A DNA stretch of 64,000 nucleotides from Gemmatimonadota bacterium (GCA_018660835.1 JABJJN010000080.1:248001-312000), one strand, 5' to 3'. Counted from the stretch's first letter, positions 28,944 to 38,526 are shown. Notes: generated by a model from the letters alone, not told the origin. Program-made: numbers and translations.

Positions 28944-30002
28944 CTATGGTCGCTGCGCCGACGTCTTCAGCTCTATCGCCCGTCCATCACGACCGGCAGC
29001 CATTCCGGCAAGCATGATCTCCGTCACATGACGGGCGGCCCAGACGTGTGAATGGGTCGGTTGCTCGCCACGTTGAACACAGTCGAAGAAGTGTTCGTGC
29101 ACATTCCCCATGCCGGCGCCCGAATCGATAGCCTGTGTCGCGACGGGTGCCCGCTCGTCTGTGTAGGAAGTGGGTGTCCACCGACTTAAGGCGGCCCCAT
29201 CGGTGCCGGGCATGGTGAATTTCCCCGCCGTACCGTGAAGACTCAGCTCGCGTGAACGCGCCGGATCACACCAGCTGGTTTCGGCTGTCACCAATGCACC
29301 CTCCGCCATTTCCATGACCAGTACGGCATTGTCCTCCAACTGTGTCGGCTTGTCGAAGGTCGTCGTCAGTCCTGTTACACGACGAGCACTACCGAGAATG
29401 GCTACAAGTGACGCGACGGCATACACCCCCATATCAAACAGTGCCCCCACACTCGCCTGAGACGCGTCGAAAAACCACAGACCTTCATCCTCCTCATCGA
29501 AGACACTGCGCACACCGGCATAGTAGACCTCAGGCCCCCCATGACTTGTGCGACAGCGCGCCCCGGACACACGTCCGATTTCACCGGCTGCACAACGAGC
29601 CTGCAAGTCGTAGACGTGCGGTGGAAAATGCGGCATACACAGCACGGTTCGATCGCTGCCCTCCACGGCACTCACAAAAGCGTCTGCCTCACGCAGATCT
29701 CCACAAAGGGGCTTCTGCATCAACACGTGTTTGCCCGCTTCGATCGCCTTGATGCCCCATGAGACGTGCAGCGGGTGAGGCGTGGCGATGATCACAGCAT
29801 CGACTTCCGGATCAGACAGCACATCCTCGTAGTTCTGCGTCCAGCGAGGCACATCGAACTCGTCGCAGATCGTCTGCAACCGCTCTGCTTTGCGCCCACT
29901 GACCAATACGACCTGCATCTGCTCACTTGCGGCGATCTCTGGCAGATGCAGGATCGCACTGATACCGCCGGCACCGATGATGCCAAAACGAAGAGGTGTC
30001 AT
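28944..30002 (-). CDS. Gfo/Idh/MocA family oxidoreductase
   Basis: 352 residues from ATG 30002, whose ATGA overlaps the stop of the upstream alcohol dehydrogenase by 4 bases, a typical coupled start; a further start 12 bases upstream is possible. Rossmann motif FGIIGAGGISAILHLP. The conserved EKP reads QKP here (VLMQKPLCGD); the Lys is kept, the Glu is not. The C-terminal domain (SVGALFDMGVYAVASL) is normal. With the neighbouring alcohol dehydrogenase and divergent glycoside hydrolase it probably oxidises a sugar released by hydrolysis. Confidence 0.92.
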   Translation of the reverse strand: MTPLRFGIIGAGGISAILHLPEIAASEQMQVVLVSGRKAERLQTICDEFDVPRWTQNYEDVLSDPEVDAVIIATPHPLHVSWGIKAIEAGKHVLMQKPLCGDLREADAFVSAVEGSDRTVLCMPHFPPHVYDLQARCAAGEIGRVSGARCRTSHGGPEVYYAGVRSVFDEEDEGLWFFDASQASVGALFDMGVYAVASLVAILGSARRVTGLTTTFDKPTQLEDNAVLVMEMAEGALVTAETSWCDPARSRELSLHGTAGKFTMPGTDGAALSRWTPTSYTDERAPVATQAIDSGAGMGNVHEHFFDCVQRGEQPTHSHVWAARHVTEIMLAGMAAGRDGRAIELKTSAQRP

Positions 30003-31021
30003 GAGATCTCCCATGGATGCAGCAGCACCTTGGCACAGTCACCCGTCGACTGCAGCTCAAATGCCTGCTGTACATCTGTCATTGCATACGTGTGCGAAAT
30101 GAGTTGGTCCATCACGGTCGGTTGCTCCTCTATGATTCGAAGGATCGTATCCGCGTCACGACGGTTGTAATGCCACGAACCAACGAGAGTCAGCCCCTTA
30201 CGAATCATATCGGGACTGATGCGGATATGGGTGTCGTCACTGCACTCTCCCACGAAGGCGACCTGGCCACGACGCCGCGTGGCATCGATACAGAGACGAT
30301 GCGCAGCGACACTGCCGGAGCAGTCCAGCGCCTTGTCCACACCCTGTCCGTCGGTGAGGTCACGAATCATCTCCAACGTATCAGCAGCGGGCGCCAGCGC
30401 CACCTCGGCACCAAGATCCAGGGCCCGCTGTGCCCGCCAGGGCTGAGAATCAACGGCGATGACTCTTGCACCACGATACACGCCATTGATCACGCCGCCG
30501 AGTCCGACGGGTCCCAGGCCGGTGATCAGCAGCGTATCAAAGGCATCCACGTCCATGCGATTCAGCGCGCCAAAGGAAGGCCCCAGTCCGCAACAGGCGA
30601 GTGATCCGTGATCGAAAGAGATCGACTCTGCGACCTTGGGCAGCAGCCAATCCGGTTTCAATAGATACTGCGCCATCGTTGCCTGTCCTTCGCCACCGTT
30701 GGTGAAGGCACCGACGTTGGCCATCTGCTCGCAATGGATATACTCACCGCTGAGACAGACTCGACACGTGCCACATGGGTAGCCGGGCATGACGACGACG
30801 CGATCGCCAACGGCGACGTTGCCTGGTTGTGCGACGTCGACGACCTCCCCAGCCGCCTCATGACCCAGCGTCGTCGATGGGTGCCCACCAAGAAATCCCT
30901 TGTACTCCGTGCACATGGGGGCGGCGTGAACCTTCACGACGACCCAATCTCGTTTTGCCAGCGGATCGGCGACGTCGATGACGCCGGCCTTCCCCTCGCC
31001 TTCGATGACGACTTTCTTCAT
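29999..31021 (-). CDS. Zinc-dependent alcohol dehydrogenase (sorbitol/threonine dehydrogenase-like)
   Basis: 340-residue medium-chain dehydrogenase. The catalytic zinc ligands are C37 and H54-E55 (LGHEAAGEVV); the structural zinc Cys set is in CGTCRVCLSGEYIHC. The nucleotide fold is LLITGLGPVGLGGVINGVYRGARVIAVD. It is the first gene of a two-gene operon with a Gfo/Idh oxidoreductase (4-base overlap) and is divergent from the GH36-like hydrolase 53 bases away, so the three are likely one catabolic unit. Confidence 0.93.
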   Translation of the reverse strand: MKKVVIEGEGKAGVIDVADPLAKRDWVVVKVHAAPMCTEYKGFLGGHPSTTLGHEAAGEVVDVAQPGNVAVGDRVVVMPGYPCGTCRVCLSGEYIHCEQMANVGAFTNGGEGQATMAQYLLKPDWLLPKVAESISFDHGSLACCGLGPSFGALNRMDVDAFDTLLITGLGPVGLGGVINGVYRGARVIAVDSQPWRAQRALDLGAEVALAPAADTLEMIRDLTDGQGVDKALDCSGSVAAHRLCIDATRRRGQVAFVGECSDDTHIRISPDMIRKGLTLVGSWHYNRRDADTILRIIEEQPTVMDQLISHTYAMTDVQQAFELQSTGDCAKVLLHPWEIS

Positions 31022-31074
31022 TCGTTCCTCGCCCTCCTCTTTCGCCTCACAACGTAGGTATTGGAGCCCATCGC

Positions 31075-33213
31075 GTGAAAGACGTTGACGCCTTCCTCAG
31101 CGGCTTACCCGCTGAAGACACCACGCCTCTCGTCGGTGACTGGTTGGTCGAACCGGTGACTCGCAAAACATCCCTTGGTCGCAGTGTCGATGGCGCCTCT
31201 ACGGTCAGCCTGAACAATGGCCTGATCCGACGGGCCTTCAGCCTGGCGCCAAATGGCGCCACCGTCGCCTTCGACAATCTCCTGACGGATCAGGCGATCC
31301 TGCGTGGCGTCTCCCCTGAGGCCCGTGTGTCCGTCAATGGTACAGAACTCGACGTGGGTGGTCTCGAGGGGCAGACCCAATACGGCTATCTGCGACGCGA
31401 GTGGGTGGAGCAGATGACCTCAGCGCCAGGCGCACTGCAGTTGGTCGGCATCGATTCAGGCGAAACCCAGGCACCTTTCCCGTGGCGTCGCTGTCGACAC
31501 CATGCAGATCTGCCTTGGCCAGCTCCAGGAGTGCGGCTGTCCATGCGTTACACAGCGTCCACGTCACCCGTGGCAGTCACCGTTCACTACGAGATGTATG
31601 ACGCCGTCCCCGTGTTGGTGAAGTGGCTGGAGATCACCAACGTCTCTGATGGCCCCGTTCAGATCAACCGGTTCTGCGTCGAAGTGCTCGCTGTCGTCGA
31701 CTACGAAAGTTGCGTCGAAGGGCAGAAGGGCTGGCCCTATCCAACACTGCACGTGGAAAGTGACTATGCCTTTCATGGCATGACGGCGGCCAGTGCCGAT
31801 GTCACGACAAACTGGCTACCTGATCCGCGCTACACGTCGCAGGTCAACTACCAACTGCAATCGCCCCTGCTGCTGGAGACCAGCCCGCCGCTGGGCCCTG
31901 ATGTCGAACTTCCTGCAGCAGAAACATTAACCAGTTTTCGCACCTTCCTCGTATGCCCGGACAGCACCGAGCGGGAACGCCGTGGTCTGGCCTTGCGACG
32001 TTTCTATCGCGTTGTAGCCCCGTGGACGACGGAGAATCCGATCCTCATGCACGTGCGCCACGCCGATCCGGAGTCGGTGAAGGCCGCCATCGACCAGTGT
32101 GCGGACGTGGGATTCGAGATGGTCATCCTCACCTTCGGCTCCGGTTTCGATGCGGAAAACACAGACCCGAAGTATCTGGATCAGCTGCGCGATCTGGCCG
32201 ACTACGCTCATGCAAAAGGGATCGAGCTGGGTGGATACTCCCTGCTGGCGAGTCGCGCCGTCAGTGTTACGGATGACATCATCGATGCCGCCAGTGGCGA
32301 ACGCGGACATGGAGCTTTCGGCAATTCACCGTGCCTGGGTAGCGACTGGGGTCGTGAGTATTTCGACAAGTTGCGCAGCCTGTATGAGCACACAGGATTG
32401 AATATCCTCGAGCACGACGGCTCTTATCCCGGCGATCTCTGCGCCTCGCAGGCCCACCCCGGCCACCGCGGATTGTCGGACTCGCAGTGGACCCAATGGC
32501 GCACGATCACCGACTTCTACCAGTGGTGCCGTGAACGCGGCATCTATCTGAATGTGCCTGACTGGTATTTCCTGACGGGCTCTAACAAGAATGGCATGGG
32601 CTATCGCGAGGTGAACTGGTCATTGCCCCGGGCACAACAACTCATGCTCGGTCGCCAGAACATCTACGATGGCACTTGGGAGAAGACGCCGAGCATGGGG
32701 TGGATGTTCGTCCCCCTCGTTGAATACCACGGTGGCGGCGAGGAGGCCACACTCGAGCCGCTCTGTGAACACCTTGACGCCTACGAGGCCCACCTGGCGC
32801 AGAACTTTGGCGCTGGTGTTCAAGCCTGCTATCGCGGGCCTCGTCTATACGACAGTGAAGAAACGCGCGTCGTCGTCAAACGCTGGGTCGACTTCTACCG
32901 CCGGTATCGACAGATCCTCGAAGCTGATCTGATTCACATACGTCGTCCCGACGCGCGTGATCTCGACGGCTACCTGCACGTAGACGCCTGCGGTGCGATT
33001 CGCGGCCTCGCCATGGTATTCAATCCTCTCGATGTCGAGGTTGAGCGCTCCTGGCGACTCCCGCTGTACTACACGGGCCTTCGTGGCACGGCGCGGATCC
33101 GCGAAGCAGAGGGTGAGAGCCACACCTTTGCTCTCGATCGGGATGACAGCGTGACCTTACAGATCTGCGTTCCAGCCCGAGGCTTGACCTGGTTCGTCCT
33201 AGAGCCCGCTTGA
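31075..33213 (+). CDS. Alpha-galactosidase-like glycoside hydrolase (GH36/GH27-type)
   Basis: 712 residues, GTG start with GGAG about 10 bases upstream. An N-terminal beta-sandwich (to about residue 290) is followed by a TIM barrel: ENPILMHVRHADPESVKAAIDQCADVGFEMVILTFG, then NILEHDGSYPGDLC, where the Asp of EHDGS is placed like the nucleophile of clan GH-D enzymes, and a C-terminal sandwich. It most resembles the melibiase-like group in GH36, but the exact family is inferred from fold order. No signal peptide, so it probably acts in the cytoplasm on imported oligosaccharides. Divergent from the dehydrogenase pair. Confidence 0.78.
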   Translation: MKDVDAFLSGLPAEDTTPLVGDWLVEPVTRKTSLGRSVDGASTVSLNNGLIRRAFSLAPNGATVAFDNLLTDQAILRGVSPEARVSVNGTELDVGGLEGQTQYGYLRREWVEQMTSAPGALQLVGIDSGETQAPFPWRRCRHHADLPWPAPGVRLSMRYTASTSPVAVTVHYEMYDAVPVLVKWLEITNVSDGPVQINRFCVEVLAVVDYESCVEGQKGWPYPTLHVESDYAFHGMTAASADVTTNWLPDPRYTSQVNYQLQSPLLLETSPPLGPDVELPAAETLTSFRTFLVCPDSTERERRGLALRRFYRVVAPWTTENPILMHVRHADPESVKAAIDQCADVGFEMVILTFGSGFDAENTDPKYLDQLRDLADYAHAKGIELGGYSLLASRAVSVTDDIIDAASGERGHGAFGNSPCLGSDWGREYFDKLRSLYEHTGLNILEHDGSYPGDLCASQAHPGHRGLSDSQWTQWRTITDFYQWCRERGIYLNVPDWYFLTGSNKNGMGYREVNWSLPRAQQLMLGRQNIYDGTWEKTPSMGWMFVPLVEYHGGGEEATLEPLCEHLDAYEAHLAQNFGAGVQACYRGPRLYDSEETRVVVKRWVDFYRRYRQILEADLIHIRRPDARDLDGYLHVDACGAIRGLAMVFNPLDVEVERSWRLPLYYTGLRGTARIREAEGESHTFALDRDDSVTLQICVPARGLTWFVLEPA

Positions 33214-33252
33214 TCGCGATCCACGTCCCTGTCGAAGTCAGCGCTTGCTGGT

Positions 33253-33266
33253 GTGGCGATCGCCAC
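33253..33266. repeat. 14-bp perfect palindrome
   Basis: GTGGCGATCGCCAC, in the 155-base gap between the GH36-like gene and the SulP gene. It contains GCGATCGC. It could be an operator or a hairpin end for the upstream gene; nothing nearby decides between these. Confidence 0.4.
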
Positions 33267-33368
33267 GCTTCTTAGAGTGGAGGGTAAGCGCCCCGAGAGT
33301 GGAAGCCGATACGAACGATGCCTCCACGCTCCCATGACACGCCTTTCTCGTAGTGGCCGACACACATC

Positions 33369-35099
33369 TTGATCCAACGACTGTTCCCATTCCTCACCTG
33401 GCTTCCCCGCCTCGGCCGCGACGAGATCCGCCGAGACCTGATTGCGGGCGTGACCGTTGCGACCGTCCTCGTGCCCCAGGCGATGGCGTACGCGCGGCTG
33501 GCGGGATTGCCCGCTGTCTATGGTCTGTACGCCGCCTTCCTGCCGCCCGTTGTCGCCGCACTGTGGGGTTCGTCGCGGCAGTTGGCAACAGGCCCCGTGG
33601 CGATGGCTTCCTTGATCAGTGCCGCCACCGTGGGTGCACTATCCCTGCAAACACCCGAAGCATTCGTGCATGCCTCGATCCTGCTCGCCCTGCTCGTAGG
33701 TATCCTGCGGGTCGGCCTTGGGCTGCTGCGCCTCGGGATTCTTGTTAATCTGCTCTCGACCCCCGTTGTCGTGGGCTTCAGCAATGCTGCGGCTCTGATC
33801 ATCGCCGGCTCGCAATTGCACTCGATTCTCGGTGTCGAGCGGGGCCACGAGTCACTCTTCCTCGCGTCTCTGGCCATTGAGATGCAGCGTGCCCTGGGAG
33901 GTGTGGAGTGGCAGACACTTGGGATGGCGACTCTGGCACTGGCGATCATGCTCGCTTTGCGGCAGCGACACGAACGCGTCATGATCGCCGTCGCCATCAC
34001 GACGGTTCTCGCCTGGCTCATCGGCTACGAGGGTGCCATCGTCGGCGACATCCCAAGAGGTCTACCCTCCCTGTCGATTCCCAATATCGATACAGTAATC
34101 ATGTGGCAGTTGCTGCCAGGTGCCTTCGTGTTGACGCTGATCGGACTCATGGAAGCGATGTCCATCGCCCGCACGATCGCCACGCGCACCAAGCAGCACA
34201 TCGATATCAACCAGGAACTCATCGGCCAGGGCATGGCCAACCTCGTCGGTGGGGTCTTCAATAGTTATGCCGTCTCGGGATCGTTCTCTCGATCCGCGAT
34301 CAACTTTGGCGCCGGCGCCGCCAGTGGACTGTCGTCTGTTGTGACGAGTGCCATCGTCATGCTGACCCTGTTATATCTGACGCCCCTATTCTACTACCTG
34401 CCACAGGCAACGCTGGCCATCGTCATCATGTTGGCTGTATTGAGCCTTGTGCGCATCACCGCCGTTCGTCGTGCATGGCAGGTCTCGCGGGCAGATGGAG
34501 GGATCGCTCTTGTGACATTTCTGGTCACCCTTGCCTTGGCGCCGCAGTTGCACTGGGGAATTGTGACGGGTGTCCTGCTATCATTGGGGCACTTTCTGCG
34601 ACGGACGATGCGACCGCATGTGGCCTACCTTGCCCGCCATGAGGACGGCGCCCTTGTCGACGCGGAGGCCCACGGCCTGCAACTCGATCCACACATCGCC
34701 GTGATCCGCTTCGACGCACGGCTCTATTACGGTGCGGCTGCCTTCTTCGAAGATCGTGTCCTGGAAGCTCTGGTCCGACTACCCGAACTACGTCACATCG
34801 TTCTCGACGCGGGCGGGATCAATCGCATCGATGCAACCGGCGTAGAGACCCTGCGCCGACTCGTCGAAGATCTGCGCGCCGGTGGGGTCGACATCTATGT
34901 GACACGCGTGAAGAATGATGTGTGGAAGGTCATGGAAAGAGATGGATTGGCCGGGATGATCGGCGACGATCACTTCTTCGATTGGAACCAGCATGCCCTC
35001 GAGCATCTCTGGTCAGGGATGCAACCTGACGAGCGCAGCAAGAGCCCTCTCTATGGTCCCAATCCACGCGAAGCGAACGCGGCCGTCGATCCTGATTGA
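33369..35099 (+). CDS. SulP-family anion transporter with STAS domain
   Basis: 576-residue inner-membrane transporter. The SulP signature (VTVATVLVPQAMAYARLAGLPAVYGLYAAFLPPVVAALWGSS, then TGPVAMASL) is followed by about 12 membrane segments and, from about residue 440, a C-terminal STAS domain (IAVIRFDARLYYGAA, RIDATGVETLRRL). The position that is Ser or Thr in anti-sigma antagonists is T here. Substrate may be sulfate, bicarbonate or another anion. The start is a TTG at 33369, since an in-frame TAG at 33351 excludes anything earlier; no strong ribosome-binding site is visible. Confidence 0.95.
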   Translation: MIQRLFPFLTWLPRLGRDEIRRDLIAGVTVATVLVPQAMAYARLAGLPAVYGLYAAFLPPVVAALWGSSRQLATGPVAMASLISAATVGALSLQTPEAFVHASILLALLVGILRVGLGLLRLGILVNLLSTPVVVGFSNAAALIIAGSQLHSILGVERGHESLFLASLAIEMQRALGGVEWQTLGMATLALAIMLALRQRHERVMIAVAITTVLAWLIGYEGAIVGDIPRGLPSLSIPNIDTVIMWQLLPGAFVLTLIGLMEAMSIARTIATRTKQHIDINQELIGQGMANLVGGVFNSYAVSGSFSRSAINFGAGAASGLSSVVTSAIVMLTLLYLTPLFYYLPQATLAIVIMLAVLSLVRITAVRRAWQVSRADGGIALVTFLVTLALAPQLHWGIVTGVLLSLGHFLRRTMRPHVAYLARHEDGALVDAEAHGLQLDPHIAVIRFDARLYYGAAAFFEDRVLEALVRLPELRHIVLDAGGINRIDATGVETLRRLVEDLRAGGVDIYVTRVKNDVWKVMERDGLAGMIGDDHFFDWNQHALEHLWSGMQPDERSKSPLYGPNPREANAAVDPD

Positions 35100-35112
35100 T
35101 CAATAGATCTCG

Positions 35113-36288
35113 TCAGGAAGTCCCCTCGCGCCGCTCCCAGAGCGCTCGCATGATTCCGTGGTGTCCCATGCCCTGCGCCCGCAACTGGGCATAGGCGACT
35201 TCATCGATATCCTGCCTCAGGAGGAAAGCGCGAATGTCATACTGATCATCCTTGTCATGCGACGGCAGCTTGCCTTCGTCGATCATCAGCTGCAAGGGAT
35301 AACCGCTCTGGGTCAATGGCAGATGGACTACCTCATTGAGACGGGCAGATTCGAGTAACGCCATCATGATCTCCACCGTGACCCGTGCCGATTGCGCCGA
35401 ACAGCGGTGCGTTTCGGCTTTGCCATCTATCCAGGCGAGTAACTCTTTGGTCTGACGACCATTCGCCTGGCCACCGATGACATCAATCTGCTCTGCCGGC
35501 ATGCCAAGATCGTGGTCGATCCAACCTGAACTCGTCAGTGTCCGACAGTGGGTCTCACTGACCTCCATCATCCCGTCGGTACCACGAATCTGGAATTTTC
35601 CGACCGTCGCCCCATCCAGGTCGAGGTCACTTTCAACCATCATCTGTACGCCATTGTCGAAATGTACAAGGCCCAGGCAACCGTCTTCGATGGGCGTGTC
35701 CCTCTCGTAGCGCCCCGTCTTGCGTTCGACGGCGCCCATGACCCACGCCGGCTGCGGATCACCGAGGACAAAACGCACACCATCAATCGCGTGGGTCCCG
35801 CAGTTCAACAGTCCCTGTGCCAACTTCGTCACGGCGAATTCCGGTTCCCCAAGATGACCTGACGCGATCAGCTCCCGCCCCTTCTCCCAACCGAGAGTGA
35901 AACGTCGTTGGTGACTGATGGCCAGTTTCACCCCCGCCGCATCACAGGCGGCGATCATCCGGTCTGCTTCGCCGAGGCCCACGGCCATCGGTTTCTCGCA
36001 GAGGATCCCTTTCACTCCTGGCTGGGCGGCAGCGACCGTGAGTGGCGCGTGCAGCAGATGCCAGGCGCAAACACTTACCAGATGGGGTGTTGTTCCAGCG
36101 GCAAACATCTCTTCGAGGCTCACAAAACCTACGCCACCCCCGTATTCCTCGATGAACTGCTCCCGTGCTGCCGCCAGTGGATCGACGAAGGCAACGACCT
36201 CAACATCAGCCAATTGGTATCCACGAACGTGGTAGTGGGCGATATCGCCACAACCGACGATGGCAGCCGTTGGCTTCGGATTCTTCAT
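35113..36288 (-). CDS. Gfo/Idh/MocA family oxidoreductase
   Basis: 391 residues from the ATG at 36288; the frame continues 25 codons upstream without similarity. Rossmann motif AAIVGCGDIAHYHVRGYQ, catalytic Lys motif ILCEKPMAVG, and the domain with GTHAIDGVRFVLGD. The C-terminal 60 residues (DQYDIRAFLLRQDIDEVAYAQLRAQGMGHHGIMRALWE) are extra compared with short family members. It is monocistronic; its start region faces the pstS promoter, from which it diverges. Confidence 0.92.
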   Translation of the reverse strand: MKNPKPTAAIVGCGDIAHYHVRGYQLADVEVVAFVDPLAAAREQFIEEYGGGVGFVSLEEMFAAGTTPHLVSVCAWHLLHAPLTVAAAQPGVKGILCEKPMAVGLGEADRMIAACDAAGVKLAISHQRRFTLGWEKGRELIASGHLGEPEFAVTKLAQGLLNCGTHAIDGVRFVLGDPQPAWVMGAVERKTGRYERDTPIEDGCLGLVHFDNGVQMMVESDLDLDGATVGKFQIRGTDGMMEVSETHCRTLTSSGWIDHDLGMPAEQIDVIGGQANGRQTKELLAWIDGKAETHRCSAQSARVTVEIMMALLESARLNEVVHLPLTQSGYPLQLMIDEGKLPSHDKDDQYDIRAFLLRQDIDEVAYAQLRAQGMGHHGIMRALWERREGTS

Positions 36289-36394
36289 ACTTCTCACTCT
36301 CTCGCTTCGAGGGGGTTGCGACGGGGCGAAAATGGTCCTCCCGCCTCTGCTGCGCCAGTCCAAGGGTCAGCTTGTGGCCAGGCACAACCGCATT

Positions 36395-36412
36395 TGTCAC
36401 ACAATCGTGACA
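36395..36412. promoter_or_regulatory. Candidate PhoB box upstream of pstS
   Basis: TGTCACACAATCGTGACA: a perfect TGTCAC/GTGACA inverted repeat with a 6-base spacer, 97 bases before the pstS ATG. Read on the minus strand it gives TGTCA and TGTGA starting 11 bases apart, the spacing of the E. coli Pho box. The 14-mer ACGATTGTGTGACA is shared exactly with a site upstream of the porin at 44221. Confidence 0.55.
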
Positions 36413-36508
36413 TGGCTGCCACCGGGTCGTCGCCTGCACGTTGCAACTTCATGGAGACGAGAAAGCGATTCCTTCATGTCCAGCCACCACAATGAGAAAG
36501 AAGCATCG

Positions 36509-37384
36509 ATGAACCGTAGACGCCTGACCGCCCTTGCCGTCATCCTGAGTATGGGAGTCTTCGCCCTGGCCGCGTATGCTCGAACCGCCATCCAGAACAA
36601 GGGCTCCGATACGCTCGTCAACGTAGCCCAGGCCTGGGCCGAAGAATACGCCAAGGTCGCTCCGGATGTGGCCATCGCAGTGTCCGGCGGCGGTTCCGGC
36701 ACAGGGATCGCCGCGATGATCAATGGGACGGTGGATATAGCCAATGCGAGTCGCCGCATGAAGCAGAAAGAGATCGAGTTGGCTCGGGAGCGAGGCCAGG
36801 AGCCCATTGAGCACATCGTTGGATATGATGCGCTTGCCGTCTACATCCACCCGGACAACCCTGCCGATACATTGAGTCTTACCCAACTGTCGGCGATCTA
36901 TGCTCGTGGCAAGCAATTCAGCAATTGGTCTGATCTCGGAGTCGAGGTGCCGGGCTGCCAGGGCAATACCATCGTCGTCGTGAGTCGGCAGAACAACTCG
37001 GGGACCTATGCCTACTTCCAAAAAGCGGTGCTTGGAACTGGCGGCAAATACCGACAGGGAACATTGGACATGCATGGTTCGAAGGACGTCGTGGACCTCG
37101 TCGAGAAGACTCCATGCGCCATCGGTTACAGCGGCCTCGCGTACGCCACCGACCATGTCAGTCTGACCTGCATCTCCACCGCAGAGGGTGGTGACTGCGT
37201 CAGTCCCTCGGTGGCAACTGCCTCGGATCGAAGCTATCCTATTGCGCGACCACTGTTCATGTACACGAATGGTGAACCACAAGGCGATGTAAAAGCCTAC
37301 CTCGACTGGATTCTGAGTGACACGGGCCAGTGCATTATCCTCGGCAAGGGTTACGCTCCAGTCCGCAATGTTACGTGCGAATAA
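36509..37384 (+). CDS. pstS: Phosphate ABC transporter substrate-binding protein
   Basis: 291 residues with a Sec signal peptide (NRRRLTALAVILSMGVFALAAYA), exported to the periplasm. Phosphate-site segments are visible: NKGSDTLVNVAQAWAEEY, SGGGSGTGIAAMINGTVDIANASR and VVSRQNNSGTYAYFQKAVLG. The ATG at 36509 starts the signal peptide cleanly; ATG 36476 would add 11 residues, and the longer frame to 36260 is spurious. First gene of the pst cluster, with a candidate Pho box at 36395. Confidence 0.95.
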   Translation: MNRRRLTALAVILSMGVFALAAYARTAIQNKGSDTLVNVAQAWAEEYAKVAPDVAIAVSGGGSGTGIAAMINGTVDIANASRRMKQKEIELARERGQEPIEHIVGYDALAVYIHPDNPADTLSLTQLSAIYARGKQFSNWSDLGVEVPGCQGNTIVVVSRQNNSGTYAYFQKAVLGTGGKYRQGTLDMHGSKDVVDLVEKTPCAIGYSGLAYATDHVSLTCISTAEGGDCVSPSVATASDRSYPIARPLFMYTNGEPQGDVKAYLDWILSDTGQCIILGKGYAPVRNVTCE

Positions 37385-37447
37385 CCCTTCACTGCGATCA
37401 TGTCACCTGGTGCATATTGCGCCAGTTCTCCCACGGAAGAATGTCGT

Positions 37448-38524
37448 ATGAGCCAATACGAAGCTCGCCTTGAAAGAGATCTCAGCCACATACGCGGCCA
37501 ACTCGCGTCCCTGGCTGAGGCCGTGCAAACCGCCCTCGAGACGGCGTCCCTCGCCTTGTTCGCCAGTGATCATGAGTTGGCATATGGCGTGTGTCTGGCA
37601 GATCATCCGATCAACCGTGCGAGCCGCGAACTCGACAAAATCTGTCACGGTTTTATCGCCGTGCACCTGCCCAGTGCCGGGCACCTACGTTTCGTGTCCG
37701 CCGTGATGCGTCTGAACCTCGAGTTGGAACGCATCGGTGACTATGCGGTGACAATCAGTCGAGAGACCGCGCAACTACAGGCCCCTCCAGCGGATCCTGC
37801 AGGCGGCCAACTGCAACAAGTCGCACACGAGGCGCGGAGACTGCTGGCATTGGCCGTCTCAGCATTCGACGATGGCGACGCCGATGCAGCCCGGGCCGGA
37901 ATCAAGTCTGCGCTTGTTGCACGAAGGCACGTCGGCGCCTGCTTCGCAGCCGTCGTGAAAGATGAGAAGAGTGCTCCGGCCAGGGAGCTCCTTTTTCGAG
38001 TGGTGATCCTGAACTGCTACGATCGCGTCGTCGATCAGTCGAAGAACATCTGCGAGGAGACGATCTTCGCCGTCACGGGTGAGACGAAGGCACCAAAGTC
38101 CTATCGTGTCCTGTTCCTGGATAGGGACAACTCAATCCTGGGGCCGATGGCGCAGGCGATCGCCACCAAACACCACGCACAGAGCGGACAATACAGCAGC
38201 GCGGGCCAGCAGCCGGCCGACACCTTTCGACAGGGCCTGGGGGTATTCCTTGCTGAACGCGGTTTCGAGTTGGCAGCCACAACACGGCAACTTGATCCAA
38301 CCGCTGATTTGGGCGACTACCACGTCATCGTCAGTCTGCAGGGCTCCGTCCGCGACCACATCGGCAATGTACCGTACTCCACCATTGCCCTGGACTGGAA
38401 TCTGGACGCGGCGCTGAGTGCTGAGTCCAACGAATCCTCACAGCTCTTCGAGTCAGTGTATCGGTCTCTAGCTCCACAGATACGGGATTTGATGATGACC
38501 GTGCACGGTGAGGAGCAGTCCTGA
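37448..38524 (+). CDS. phoU: PhoU-like regulator fused to a degenerate low-molecular-weight phosphatase/ArsC-like domain
   Basis: 358 residues from ATG 37448 (GGAAGA upstream). Residues 1-210 are a PhoU domain of helical bundles; the metal-binding ExxRIGDYA motif (ELERIGDYAVTI) and its second copy region (NCYDRVVDQSKNICEE) are present. Residues 219-340 look like a low-molecular-weight protein-tyrosine-phosphatase/arsenate-reductase fold (YRVLFLDRDNSILGPMAQA, then YSSAG, GDYHVIVS and DWNL). The catalytic P-loop CxxNSxRS reads D225-R-D-N228-S229-I-L231-G232: the nucleophilic Cys, the Arg and the last Ser are lost, so it should not be an active phosphatase and may bind phosphate or a partner. 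It lies between pstS and pstC, an unusual place for phoU. Confidence 0.88.
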   Translation: MSQYEARLERDLSHIRGQLASLAEAVQTALETASLALFASDHELAYGVCLADHPINRASRELDKICHGFIAVHLPSAGHLRFVSAVMRLNLELERIGDYAVTISRETAQLQAPPADPAGGQLQQVAHEARRLLALAVSAFDDGDADAARAGIKSALVARRHVGACFAAVVKDEKSAPARELLFRVVILNCYDRVVDQSKNICEETIFAVTGETKAPKSYRVLFLDRDNSILGPMAQAIATKHHAQSGQYSSAGQQPADTFRQGLGVFLAERGFELAATTRQLDPTADLGDYHVIVSLQGSVRDHIGNVPYSTIALDWNLDAALSAESNESSQLFESVYRSLAPQIRDLMMTVHGEEQS

Positions 38525-38526
38525 AA

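Noticed and set aside
36260-36475. N-terminal extension of pstS
   Set aside because: The frame is open, but the signal peptide and family start at 36509, and the extension overlaps the promoter with the candidate Pho box.
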